From Clostridia bacterium (GTDB taxonomy: Bacteria > Bacillota > Clostridia > Oscillospirales > Acutalibacteraceae): a DNA stretch of 38,081 bases. This document shows, in pieces, positions 22,170-30,103 of this stretch; the first letter of the stretch is position 1, and every line of letters starts with the position of its first letter. The DNA lies in NCBI GenBank assembly GCA_900768075.1, contig CAAGBN010000019.1, positions 1 through 38,081 on the forward strand. The letters run 5' to 3'. The position numbers and the translations under genes are program-made. Below the pieces are notes generated by a model. That model was not told the origin of the DNA, made no database searches, and was given only the letters and a program-made list of their open reading frames with translations.

Positions 22170-23792
22170 ATGAATTACAAAGACAAATATCAGCAGTGGC
22201 TCGGCTTTGACGAAGACACTAAAGCAGAGCTTGAGGCTATTACTGATGAAAAAGAAATAGAGGACAGATTCTATAAAGATCTTGCTTTCGGCACAGGCGG
22301 ACTTCGCGGTATTATGGGCGCAGGCTCAAACCGTATGAACAAGTATACTGTCGGTAAGGCTACCTATGGTCTTTCAAAATATATCAAGGCTAAAAATGAC
22401 GGTGAGCTCAGCGTAGTGCTGGCTTATGACTCAAGAAACAACTCAGCATATTTTGCAAAGGTTGCAGCTGATATTTTTTCAAATCAGGGCTTCAAGGTTT
22501 ATCTCTTTGAATTTCTTGTACCCGTACCTGTGCTTTCATTTGCAACTGCACATCTCGGCTGTACTGCAGGTGTAATGCTCACTGCATCACACAACCCCAA
22601 GGAATACAACGGCTATAAGGTTTATGACGGCAGAGGCTGTCAGTTCTGCACTGAAGATGCCAAGGGTGCTATCGAATGCATCAATGCTATTGAAGATTAC
22701 ACCTCAATTCCCTTTGAGGGCAAGGCTGAAAACATCAGCTATGTAGGCGAAGACGTGCTCTCAGCTTTCCTTGCTCAGGTTAAAAAGCAGAGCCTTTATG
22801 AGGAAAAATCAGACCTTAAGATAGTTTATACACCTCTTCACGGTACAGGTAATGTGCCCGTAAGAAGAATGCTTGAGGGTATGAATGTCACTGTTGTCAA
22901 GGAGCAGGAAATGCCTGACGGTAACTTCTCAACTGTAAGAAGTCCCAACCCCGAGGAAAAGGATGCTCTTACTATCGCTATTGAAAAAGCTAAGGAAATC
23001 GGTGCTGACCTTGTTCTCGGTACTGACCCCGACTGCGACAGAGTAGGCATTGCCGTAAAGAGCGGTGATGAATATGTGCTCTTCACAGGTAACCAGACAG
23101 GTGCACTTCTTGTTAAGTTTGTTCTTGAAATGAAAAAGGCTTCTCTTTCATCAAAGAGCACTCTTGTTAAGACTATTGTAACTTCAGAGCTTGGTGCAGA
23201 TATCGGCAGAAGCTACGGTCTTCAGTGTGAAGAAACTCTCACAGGCTTTAAGTATATAGGCGATAAAATCAATAAGTATGAAGACAGCGGTGAACAGGAA
23301 TTCATCATCGGCTATGAAGAGTCTTACGGTTATCTCGTGGGCACTCATGCAAGAGATAAGGATGCTGTTGTATCTTCAATGCTTATCTGTCAGATGGCTG
23401 CTTATTATCATAATCAGGGCAAGACTCTCGTTGATGCTCTTGAGGATATCTACGCTGAATACGGCTATTACCTTGACCACCTTGATTCATTTGTGCTCAA
23501 GGGTAAAGACGGTGCTGAGAAAATCGCTGATCTTATGGTTTATTTCAGAGATAAGGGACTTGAACTTTTTGACGGTCTTAAAGAGGTTATCGACTACAGC
23601 AAGGGTATTGCTGACCTGCCTAAGGAAAATGTGCTCAGATTCATATGGGAAAACGGCTCATGGATGGCTGTCAGACCCTCAGGTACTGAGCCTAAGATTA
23701 AGGTTTACTACAGCATTCAGGCTGAAACAAGAGACCTTGCAAAGGCTAAGCTCGCTGAGTATAAGAGCGTTATTGACGCAGTAATTCAGTAA
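22170..23792 (+). CDS. Phospho-sugar mutase (phosphoglucomutase/phosphomannomutase)
   Basis: The product has 540 residues, slightly shorter than the 560-580 common in this PgcA-like branch. It has GTGGLRGIMGAGSNRMN at 41-57, the phosphoserine loop LTASHNPKEYNGYK with S140, the metal loop GTDPDCDRVG, the sugar loop EESYGYLVG and the C-terminal phosphate-binding RPSGTEPKIK. It interconverts glucose-1-phosphate and glucose-6-phosphate (or the mannose equivalents), linking MalQ-type glucan breakdown to glycolysis. SD CGAAAGGATG precedes the ATG. Confidence 0.93.
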   Translation: MNYKDKYQQWLGFDEDTKAELEAITDEKEIEDRFYKDLAFGTGGLRGIMGAGSNRMNKYTVGKATYGLSKYIKAKNDGELSVVLAYDSRNNSAYFAKVAADIFSNQGFKVYLFEFLVPVPVLSFATAHLGCTAGVMLTASHNPKEYNGYKVYDGRGCQFCTEDAKGAIECINAIEDYTSIPFEGKAENISYVGEDVLSAFLAQVKKQSLYEEKSDLKIVYTPLHGTGNVPVRRMLEGMNVTVVKEQEMPDGNFSTVRSPNPEEKDALTIAIEKAKEIGADLVLGTDPDCDRVGIAVKSGDEYVLFTGNQTGALLVKFVLEMKKASLSSKSTLVKTIVTSELGADIGRSYGLQCEETLTGFKYIGDKINKYEDSGEQEFIIGYEESYGYLVGTHARDKDAVVSSMLICQMAAYYHNQGKTLVDALEDIYAEYGYYLDHLDSFVLKGKDGAEKIADLMVYFRDKGLELFDGLKEVIDYSKGIADLPKENVLRFIWENGSWMAVRPSGTEPKIKVYYSIQAETRDLAKAKLAEYKSVIDAVIQ

Positions 23793-23811
23793 TTAACAAT
23801 ATAAAAAAATT

Positions 23812-23839
23812 AAGGAGACTCGGGTGAGTCTCCTTTTTT
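23812..23839. terminator. Bidirectional terminator between mutase and GDPD genes
   Basis: AAGGAGACTC (23812-23821) pairs perfectly with GAGTCTCCTT (23826-23835). T-runs follow in both directions (TTTTTTG on plus; AATTTTTTTAT on minus), so it can serve both convergent genes. Confidence 0.9.
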
Positions 23840-23845
23840 GCTGTC

Positions 23846-24856
23846 TTATGCATTGAGTATATCGTATGCTACGTCGGGAACATCTGACATAATACAGTCA
23901 GCACCGATGCTTTTAAGAAGTTCAATATCGTCAACATCATTGATAGTCCAGTACTGAACTGCGATGTTGTTTTTGTGAGCGAAGTTTACAAGTCTTGTTG
24001 TTGAAAGGTCAAGGATGTATTTATCCATAGGAATTTGAAGTGCATCAAACTTATATGAAATTGATTTTATATTGATGCCTAAAAGAGAGTGAGCATACAT
24101 CATAATAACTTCGTTTACTGATGCTGAACGGGGCATATCAGGATATTCAGTGTCGATATATGCTGTTACATCTTCGTTGAAAGTGCCGACTACAACATTG
24201 TCAATAAGGTCCATATCTTTAAGGGTGCTGTAAAGCTTATCAGCTGATTTTCTGCCAAGTTCACCGTCGTTTTTGATTTCGATGATGTAGTCGAAATGAC
24301 CGTTGCTTTCAAGATAGGTGAGTACATCTTTAAGAGATGATGCTCTGAGTGAATCGGGGATATCGTCGCCTCTGAGACCCTTGTAAGGCATTTCGCCCTC
24401 ATCGTTTCTGAAGTTTTCACCGAAGTTGAGCTGACGGAGTTCTTCGTATGTATAGTTTTCGGGTCTGATGCCCTCTGTGCCGAAATGCTCAACAGCATTA
24501 GTTGTTCTGTCAAGAGTGTCGTCGTGAAGAAGAATGAGCTCATCATCGGCAGTGATGTGAAGGTCGAATTCGTATACATCAGTTTTGAATAAATCTGAGT
24601 TGAAGCAACCCTCAAAAGCCATCATTGTGTTTTCGGGGAAGATGCCTGCACCTGAGCGGTGAGCTGAAACAAAGGTTTTGCCGTATTCGGTAATGTAGCG
24701 GTTATCGGTTTCATATTCCTGATAGGGGTCTGACCAATCGTGAAGTATGAGAAACAGCAGAGAACCTGCTAAAAGGATTACTACGCTGAATAAAACAGCA
24801 AGTGATTTAAGGAATAAATGTAATTTTCTGTGTTTTTTAGTTGTCTTGTTTTTCAT
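23846..24856 (-). CDS. Membrane-anchored glycerophosphodiester phosphodiesterase
   Basis: The product has 336 residues. One membrane segment covers about 13-38 after a very basic start (MKNKTTKKHRKLH), so the enzyme domain faces outside. Catalytic motifs are clear: SAHRSGAGIFPENT (H66, R67, E75), YEFDLH (E96, D98) and LLHDDTLDRTT (H111). The end has VQYWTINDVDDIELLKSIGADCIMSD, typical of GDPD barrels. It splits glycerophosphodiesters into glycerol-3-phosphate and alcohols, perhaps from teichoic acid or lipid debris. The SD GAAAGGA is about 13 nt from the ATG. It is monocistronic. Confidence 0.93.
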   Translation of the reverse strand: MKNKTTKKHRKLHLFLKSLAVLFSVVILLAGSLLFLILHDWSDPYQEYETDNRYITEYGKTFVSAHRSGAGIFPENTMMAFEGCFNSDLFKTDVYEFDLHITADDELILLHDDTLDRTTNAVEHFGTEGIRPENYTYEELRQLNFGENFRNDEGEMPYKGLRGDDIPDSLRASSLKDVLTYLESNGHFDYIIEIKNDGELGRKSADKLYSTLKDMDLIDNVVVGTFNEDVTAYIDTEYPDMPRSASVNEVIMMYAHSLLGINIKSISYKFDALQIPMDKYILDLSTTRLVNFAHKNNIAVQYWTINDVDDIELLKSIGADCIMSDVPDVAYDILNA

Positions 24857-24977
24857 AATGTTTTACATTTCCTTTCGGGAATTTTCAAACAATTTACTAT
24901 AACCGTCTAAAATCTAAATGATAAATATATTAATATTCTATTAATGAAATATTTGTAAGATTTCACATTGAGACATA

Positions 24978-25013
24978 AATAAAAAAGCAGATAACTTTGC
25001 GGTTATCTGCTTT
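24978..25013 (-). terminator. Terminator of the CNNM/CorC transporter gene
   Basis: On the minus strand AAAGCAGATAAC pairs with GTTATCTGCTTT (12 bp, loop CGCAAA), followed by TTTATTT (24979-24986). Confidence 0.88.
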
Positions 25014-25031
25014 GATATATTAAGTTTATAC

Positions 25032-26369
25032 TCAGTCGGAGTCTTTGTCTTCAAGGGGAGTGATTTCAACTCTGACCTTGCCGATTCTTCTGTCTTCCAC
25101 GTCAAGGATAGTGAACTTGAGATTTTCAAATACAACCTCGTTCATATCGCCGTCCTGAGGCAGAAAGTCGAGAAGGCTGATAATGAAGCCGCCGAGAGTG
25201 TCATAGTCGCCCTCGGGTATGATTTCACCTACGAGCTCGTTGACTTCTTCGATATATGTTGTGCCGTCAATGGTGAAGATGTTTTCGCTTTCTTCTACGA
25301 TTTCCTCTTCTTCATCGTCGTATTCATCCTTGATGTTGCCGACGATAGCCTCTACAAGGTCTTCCATTGTTACGATACCTGCTGTGCCGCCGTATTCGTC
25401 AACAACAACTGCCATCTGAATTCTCTTCTCTGTCATTTCATTGAAGAGCTTACCGCAGTTTTTGCTTGAGGGTACATAATATGCTTCTCTCATAAGGCTT
25501 CTGAGACTTTCGTCCTTAGGCAGTGCTGATGAAACATATTTGAGTAGGTCCTTTATATAGACAATACCGATGATGTTGTCCTGATCCTCGTGATATACGG
25601 GAATTCTCGAATATCCGTGTTCGATTGAAAGATTTACAAGCTCTTCAAGTGAGTCGGTGTCTTCGACTGCTATCATATCAGTACGGTGAGTCATAATATC
25701 GGTAACATCGATATCGTCAAACTCGAAGATATTGTTTATCATTTCTTTCTGTATATTTTCGATTACGCCCTTTTCCTCGCCGACATCAACCATCATTCTG
25801 ATTTCTTCCTCTGTTACAACGTCGTCGTTGGCATTGGGGTCAAAGCCGAAAAGTCTGACGACTGCATTGGTTGAAAGAGAAAGTATTTTTACAAAGGGAG
25901 TTGTAAGCTTCTTGACAATGAGAAGAATACCGACAACCTTGTATGCTATTTCTTCGGGCTTCTGCATACCCATACGTTTCGGGGCAAGCTCACCGAGTAC
26001 CAATGAGAAATAAGACATAATAACAGTGATAACTACAACGCTTGCGCCTGATATAATGCCTCTTGGTAATGTGGGAGCGACCTTCATCACTGCATCTGTG
26101 AGCATAGCTGCGAAGGTTGTTGATGCACTCGCTGATGTAAGAAAGCCTGCTAAGGTTACGCCTATCTGAATAGTTGATAAGAAGTTGCTGGGGTTTTCAG
26201 TGAGCTTCTTTATAAGCTTGGCTTTCTTGTGGCCCTCTTCAGCCAATTTGTCAATCATATTATCGTTAAGAGAAATGATTGCGATTTCACTCATTGCGAA
26301 GAATGCATTGACGAGAATAAGAACGAATAATAAGACCAATTTGAAGATTATACTTCCGGGGTCATCCAT
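25032..26369 (-). CDS. CNNM/CorC (HlyC) family membrane protein with CBS domains
   Basis: The product has 445 residues. Residues about 5-200 are the CNNM/DUF21 membrane region (FFAMSEIAIISLN, TIQIGVTLAGFLTSA, GELAPKRMG). Two CBS domains follow (about 215-335: MTHRTDMIAVEDTDSLEELV and MAVVVDEYGGTAGIVTMEDLVEAIVG). The CorC_HlyC domain (about 355-435) ends the chain. Relatives move or sense Mg2+ or Co2+; the older name hemolysin C is misleading. An 18-bp palindrome sits in its leader near the start of transcription. SD AAAGGAGA precedes the ATG. Confidence 0.93.
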   Translation of the reverse strand: MDDPGSIIFKLVLLFVLILVNAFFAMSEIAIISLNDNMIDKLAEEGHKKAKLIKKLTENPSNFLSTIQIGVTLAGFLTSASASTTFAAMLTDAVMKVAPTLPRGIISGASVVVITVIMSYFSLVLGELAPKRMGMQKPEEIAYKVVGILLIVKKLTTPFVKILSLSTNAVVRLFGFDPNANDDVVTEEEIRMMVDVGEEKGVIENIQKEMINNIFEFDDIDVTDIMTHRTDMIAVEDTDSLEELVNLSIEHGYSRIPVYHEDQDNIIGIVYIKDLLKYVSSALPKDESLRSLMREAYYVPSSKNCGKLFNEMTEKRIQMAVVVDEYGGTAGIVTMEDLVEAIVGNIKDEYDDEEEEIVEESENIFTIDGTTYIEEVNELVGEIIPEGDYDTLGGFIISLLDFLPQDGDMNEVVFENLKFTILDVEDRRIGKVRVEITPLEDKDSD

Positions 26370-26408
26370 TTTGGATATATCTCCTTTCGGGATTGAAAAT
26401 TTTATATT

Positions 26409-26426
26409 TGTACATCACAATGTACA
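26409..26426. promoter_or_regulatory. Palindrome TGTACAT-CACA-ATGTACA, candidate operator
   Basis: The two seven-base halves are perfect inverses with a four-base centre. It lies 11-28 bp downstream of the -10 of the transporter promoter on the minus strand, overlapping the start of the transcript. It may bind a repressor, or act as a small RNA hairpin. Confidence 0.5.
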
Positions 26427-26436
26427 TTGATATTGT

Positions 26437-26465
26437 ATTATACTATATTTTTTTATAAAGGTCAA
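26437..26465 (-). promoter_or_regulatory. Promoter of the CNNM/CorC gene
   Basis: On the minus strand TTGACC (26460-26465), 17 bp, TATAAT (26437-26442). Confidence 0.8.
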
Positions 26466-26545
26466 ACCTTTTACGATAATTTTCGAATAATTGTTTTATA
26501 AAAGTGACTTTGGAAAAATCACGGGGGATAAAGCATCTTTTAATA

Positions 26546-26574
26546 TTGACTTTTCAGGCGGAAAATAATACAAT
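26546..26574 (+). promoter_or_regulatory. Promoter of the zinc-ribbon/GPH transporter pair
   Basis: TTGACT (26546-26551), 17 bp, TACAAT (26569-26574), 38 bp before the ATG. Confidence 0.72.
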
Positions 26575-26612
26575 AATACCAATCGTACATATTTAAAGGA
26601 AAGGGTGTTTAA

Positions 26613-27509
26613 ATGGCAAACAAATGTCCGAAATGCAGTGGCAAGCTGAAAATTTATCATGTAAAGGCTGAATGTCCCCACTGCGGTACTAATATTCCTA
26701 ACTATAACTGGGAGGCACGTCTTGAAGAAGACAGTGCAGTAGCTGAAGCAAAATTCGCTTCACTTTACAGAAAGCTCAACCTTCTGAAATATTCCGTGTT
26801 CGGCACAAAACTCAGAATATTAAGACTTCTTATGTCCTTTATTCCTGCCGTGGGCTTTATACTTCCCTGGGCTTATGTTACAAGTGAAAAAGACAGTCTT
26901 TATTTTGACCTGCTGGGTATATTTACAGATGGTACCAATACAATCAAGTTTTTCGGTGTGCTTTTCAAAGATATCGGCGGTATCCTGTCGGCTCTTGAAG
27001 GTCCCGTGCTTTACATAATCCTCGGATTACTGTTTATGCTTCTTAGCATTGTGGTTATAGTTGTGGCATTCTTTGTGCCTATTGTCAAGTTTACAAAGCC
27101 CAAGACAAATGCAGCCTGGATTACAGATGCACTCAGCATTATTCTTGCAGTAGTTGCAACAGGTATGTTTATCGCTGCAGGTGCACCTGCTTATGAGGCA
27201 GGCGGCTTCAACATCGGTACTCTTGAATTTTCACAGGGTGCTTCTGCTGATGTTATGTGGGGTCTGTTTGTTTATATTGCACTTCTTGTTGTTGCTATGG
27301 TAGGCAATCTGCTTGTAAGCAAATCAGATATCAAGAGTGAAGAAGACCTCGAAATCGAAAGACTTGCAAGAGTCAGAATCAAAGAAGAAAAAGAAGAGGC
27401 TGAACGCATCAGAAAGCAGGAAGCCTGGATTGAGGCAGAAAAGAAAAAAGAAGAAGAGCATGCTGAAAAAGTACGTAAAGCAAGAGAAGCTCTTGAAAAT
27501 AACAAATAA
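26613..27509 (+). CDS. Zinc-ribbon membrane protein, function unknown
   Basis: The product has 298 residues. It begins with a zinc ribbon: CPKC at 5-8 and CPHC at 21-24. Four or five hydrophobic segments follow (about 68-90, 128-155, 165-190 and 222-245). The last 50 residues are a charged helix (RVRIKEEKEEAERIRKQ) likely to form a coiled coil in the cytoplasm. No known enzyme motif is seen. It lies 18 bp before a GPH-type transporter gene and shares its promoter, so a partner role in the membrane is possible. SD AAAGGAAAGGG precedes the ATG. Confidence 0.75.
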   Translation: MANKCPKCSGKLKIYHVKAECPHCGTNIPNYNWEARLEEDSAVAEAKFASLYRKLNLLKYSVFGTKLRILRLLMSFIPAVGFILPWAYVTSEKDSLYFDLLGIFTDGTNTIKFFGVLFKDIGGILSALEGPVLYIILGLLFMLLSIVVIVVAFFVPIVKFTKPKTNAAWITDALSIILAVVATGMFIAAGAPAYEAGGFNIGTLEFSQGASADVMWGLFVYIALLVVAMVGNLLVSKSDIKSEEDLEIERLARVRIKEEKEEAERIRKQEAWIEAEKKKEEEHAEKVRKAREALENNK

Positions 27510-27527
27510 GAGAAAAGGAGTGATAAT

Positions 27528-29042
27528 ATGTCAGATACAGTAAACACCAACTCCCTTCAGGAAGCTGAGGCTACTGAAGAGGTAATTGATAAATTGGCTT
27601 ACACCAAAAAAAGATATCTCAGACCTAAAGAAATCGCTGCTTTTGTTCTTGTTAACTTCGGTCAGAAGAACCTTTCTCAGTTTGTCGGCGGTGAAAAACA
27701 GTTCTTCCTTGTTCAGTATGCAGGTCTTGATCCTAAGCACTTTGCAAATATTGAGCTTTTTGCAACTATATATGACGCTATTGACGATACCCTCTCAGGT
27801 CTTATTATCGACCGTACAAGAACCCGTTGGGGCCGTGTAAGACCCTTCTTCATTCTTCCGCTTCCCTTATGGATTCTCGGTGGTATGATGCTTTTCTCAA
27901 CACCCGGTCTTTCAGGCATGGGTCAGGCACTCTATGTTGCAGCAGCTACTATCATCTACGGTCTCGGTATGAGCTACTTTGGTGCATGGAACCTGATGAC
28001 CTACAATATTACGCCGAATATTAACGAGCGTAACAATCTGATTACAACCACGAAATTCTTTGAGCTTTTCGGTACATTTATACCGTCACTGCTCCCTGTA
28101 CTCGTTAAGTTTATTCCCAAGGCAAACCCCGACATCACCAACTCGGATGTATATAAGGGCTTTGCAGTGTTTATGCTTTTATTCTCTGCATCATTTGCAA
28201 TTTACGGCTTCTTCAATATGAGAGAGAGAATTCCTCTTCAGAGCCGTGAAGAAATGAACAAGACATCAGTATGGGGCTCAATGAAGAACATTGTTACCAA
28301 CAGACCTCTTCTGACAATTATCCTTGCAGAGTTTTTCAATAACTTCAAGGCTGTCGGTGGCTCAACAGAAAGCTTCTTCTGGCTCAACAACTCAGGCAAC
28401 TACGCTTACCGTAGTATCTGCGGTCTGTTTACAGGTATTCCTAACTACGTAATGGTACCCTTTGCAGCTAAGCTTGTAAGAAAGTTCGGTGCAAGAGCAA
28501 CAGCTATCGGCGCAGGTCTTTTCGGTCTTGGTGCATATATGCTTATGTTCATCCTCGGCTATCCCAACGGTGCAGTGTTCAGCGCAAACTTTGAAGATAA
28601 GAGCATTCTTAACTTCGCTGTAATTGTTGTACTTCTTACAATCGCAGGTCTTCCCAATAAGGTTATCAATGTATGTAACCCCATTCTTACAGCTGATGCT
28701 CTTGACTATATGGAATGGAAGCACGGTCTTCGTAATGAAGCTCTTGTTACAACAGTACAGGGCTACTTTATCAAGCTTGCAACAGCATGCACAGGCTGGC
28801 TTTCAGGTATGGTGCTTCGTTGGATCGAATACGTGCCCCTCAAAGACGAGCTCGGTCACGATATCGCTAATAAGGATCCTGGTGTGCTTAAGGGTATCTG
28901 GATAGTATTCTGTATACTTCCTGCTCTTGCTCGTGGTCTTTACGGTATCTCATTTATTTTCTACCCCATCCACGGTAAGCTTCAGCAGCAGATGATTGTT
29001 GAGCTTGCTGACAAGAGAGCAGCAGCTCTTGAAGAGGTATAA
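27528..29042 (+). CDS. MFS transporter of the GPH (MelB-like) family
   Basis: The product has 504 residues with about 12 hydrophobic segments. YDAIDDTLSGLIIDRTRTRWGRVRPFFILPLP contains the family's D-(x)n-G-RTRWGRxRP loop between helices 2 and 3, a hallmark of glycoside-pentoside-hexuronide:cation symporters. It probably imports a sugar or glycoside with Na+ or H+. It is in one unit with the zinc-ribbon gene; the TetR and FGGY kinase genes lie just downstream, with separate transcription. An N-terminal tail of about 30 residues is longer than in E. coli MelB. Confidence 0.9.
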   Translation: MSDTVNTNSLQEAEATEEVIDKLAYTKKRYLRPKEIAAFVLVNFGQKNLSQFVGGEKQFFLVQYAGLDPKHFANIELFATIYDAIDDTLSGLIIDRTRTRWGRVRPFFILPLPLWILGGMMLFSTPGLSGMGQALYVAAATIIYGLGMSYFGAWNLMTYNITPNINERNNLITTTKFFELFGTFIPSLLPVLVKFIPKANPDITNSDVYKGFAVFMLLFSASFAIYGFFNMRERIPLQSREEMNKTSVWGSMKNIVTNRPLLTIILAEFFNNFKAVGGSTESFFWLNNSGNYAYRSICGLFTGIPNYVMVPFAAKLVRKFGARATAIGAGLFGLGAYMLMFILGYPNGAVFSANFEDKSILNFAVIVVLLTIAGLPNKVINVCNPILTADALDYMEWKHGLRNEALVTTVQGYFIKLATACTGWLSGMVLRWIEYVPLKDELGHDIANKDPGVLKGIWIVFCILPALARGLYGISFIFYPIHGKLQQQMIVELADKRAAALEEV

Positions 29043-29121
29043 GAAATAAATTGCATTTTTGAAGTGACTTCGTGATTCTTCCCACTCAGGGGAGATGAAA
29101 ATAAAATTGATGCATAACATA

Positions 29122-29162
29122 GTCGGCGGTGAAGATTAATTTCTTCCCGCCGATTTGGTTTT
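29122..29162 (+). terminator. Terminator of the GPH transporter gene
   Basis: GTCGGCGG and GAAG (29122-29134) pair with CTTC and CGCCGA (29143-29153), with one small internal mismatch, followed by TTTGGTTTT. Confidence 0.65.
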
Positions 29163-29210
29163 ACGGTGAGGGTCGGTTTTCTCTGGCAAAATTTTCAGTC
29201 TGCGGTGGGA

Positions 29211-29286
29211 GGCGGCTCCATTAAATCGCTTTGCGATTTATGGCGACAAGTCGCCGAGCCGAACGGAGTTCGGCTATGGAGCCGCC
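29211..29286. repeat. R1 junction element, copy c
   Basis: Clamp GGCGGCTCCAT (29211-29221) pairs with ATGGAGCCGCC (29276-29286). The arms abut: TAAATCGC/GCGATTTA (29222-29240), TGGCGA/TCGCCG (29241-29256) and AGCCGAAC/GTTCGGCT (29257-29275). The AAATCGC arm is arm 3 in copies b and d but arm 1 here. Outside the clamp GTCTGCGGTGG (29198-29208) is inverted as CCACCACTACCGCAGAC (29291-29307). The rest of the 374-bp gap has only a terminator and a promoter. Confidence 0.88.
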
Positions 29287-29355
29287 CGCCCCACCACTAC
29301 CGCAGACTATATAATATTAGTGCAATCTGCATAGTTTTGGCTTTATATTTTGTAC

Positions 29356-29384
29356 TTGCATTTTTTTGCAATAATTGTTAAAAT
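29356..29384 (+). promoter_or_regulatory. Promoter of the TetR/FGGY kinase unit
   Basis: TTGCAT (29356-29361), 17 bp, TAAAAT (29379-29384). Confidence 0.6.
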
Positions 29385-29416
29385 ATACATTAGATTATTA
29401 TGGATTGGAGTATCCT

Positions 29417-30076
29417 ATGGGTGATAAAGAACAATACTGCAAACCCACTTTTATGAATATACCTCAGGAGAAAAGAGAGAAGATTCTCTCTGTTGCAGTC
29501 AATGAATTTGCACATAACGGTTTTGAAAATGCCAACATAAACACCATTGCGAAAAAGGCGGAGGTCAGTGTCGGCTCGCTTTATAAATATTTCGACACAA
29601 AAACCGATCTCTTTCTTACCAGTGTTGACTATGCACTGAAAAACCTTGATATCATTATGGAAACCATTGTCGAATCAAATGAAGACGTAATGGTCAAGCT
29701 TGAAAAGCTTGTCAGAGTCGCTATTGAATTTTCAAGAAGAAACACTGTGCTTATCAAGCTTTATAATGAGGTTACGAGTGAAAGCAAGGCAGAGCTTGTA
29801 AAGAAGATTGCCGAGCATGTTGAAAGCATAACATCTCAGGCTTATAAAAGGGCTATCGTTGAGGGTCAGGTTGCAGGAGAAATCCGGACTGATATTGACC
29901 CGGGTATGGCGGCATTCTTCGTTGATAATCTGCTGATGAATATTCAGTTTTCTTACGCTTGTGATTATTACAGCGAAAGATATAAAATTTATGCAGGCGA
30001 GGATATTTTCTCAAAAGACGAGTTTGTTGTTGAGAACATTCTGAGATTTATCAAGGCTGCACTTAAATTAAACTAA
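29417..30076 (+). CDS. TetR/AcrR-family transcriptional regulator
   Basis: The product has 219 residues from the ATG at 29417, which has the SD TTGGAG 6 nt upstream. An in-frame TTG at 29375 overlaps the promoter and lacks an SD. Residues about 20-65 form the TetR helix-turn-helix (NTIAKKAEVSVGSLYKYFDTKTDLF). The rest is a helical ligand-binding domain without recognisable specificity. It is 27 bp before the FGGY kinase gene and probably cotranscribed with it, so it may control its own unit or the neighbouring transporter. Confidence 0.92.
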   Translation: MGDKEQYCKPTFMNIPQEKREKILSVAVNEFAHNGFENANINTIAKKAEVSVGSLYKYFDTKTDLFLTSVDYALKNLDIIMETIVESNEDVMVKLEKLVRVAIEFSRRNTVLIKLYNEVTSESKAELVKKIAEHVESITSQAYKRAIVEGQVAGEIRTDIDPGMAAFFVDNLLMNIQFSYACDYYSERYKIYAGEDIFSKDEFVVENILRFIKAALKLN

Positions 30077-30103
30077 CAAATTATTTGAAAGGACCATAAA
30101 ACT

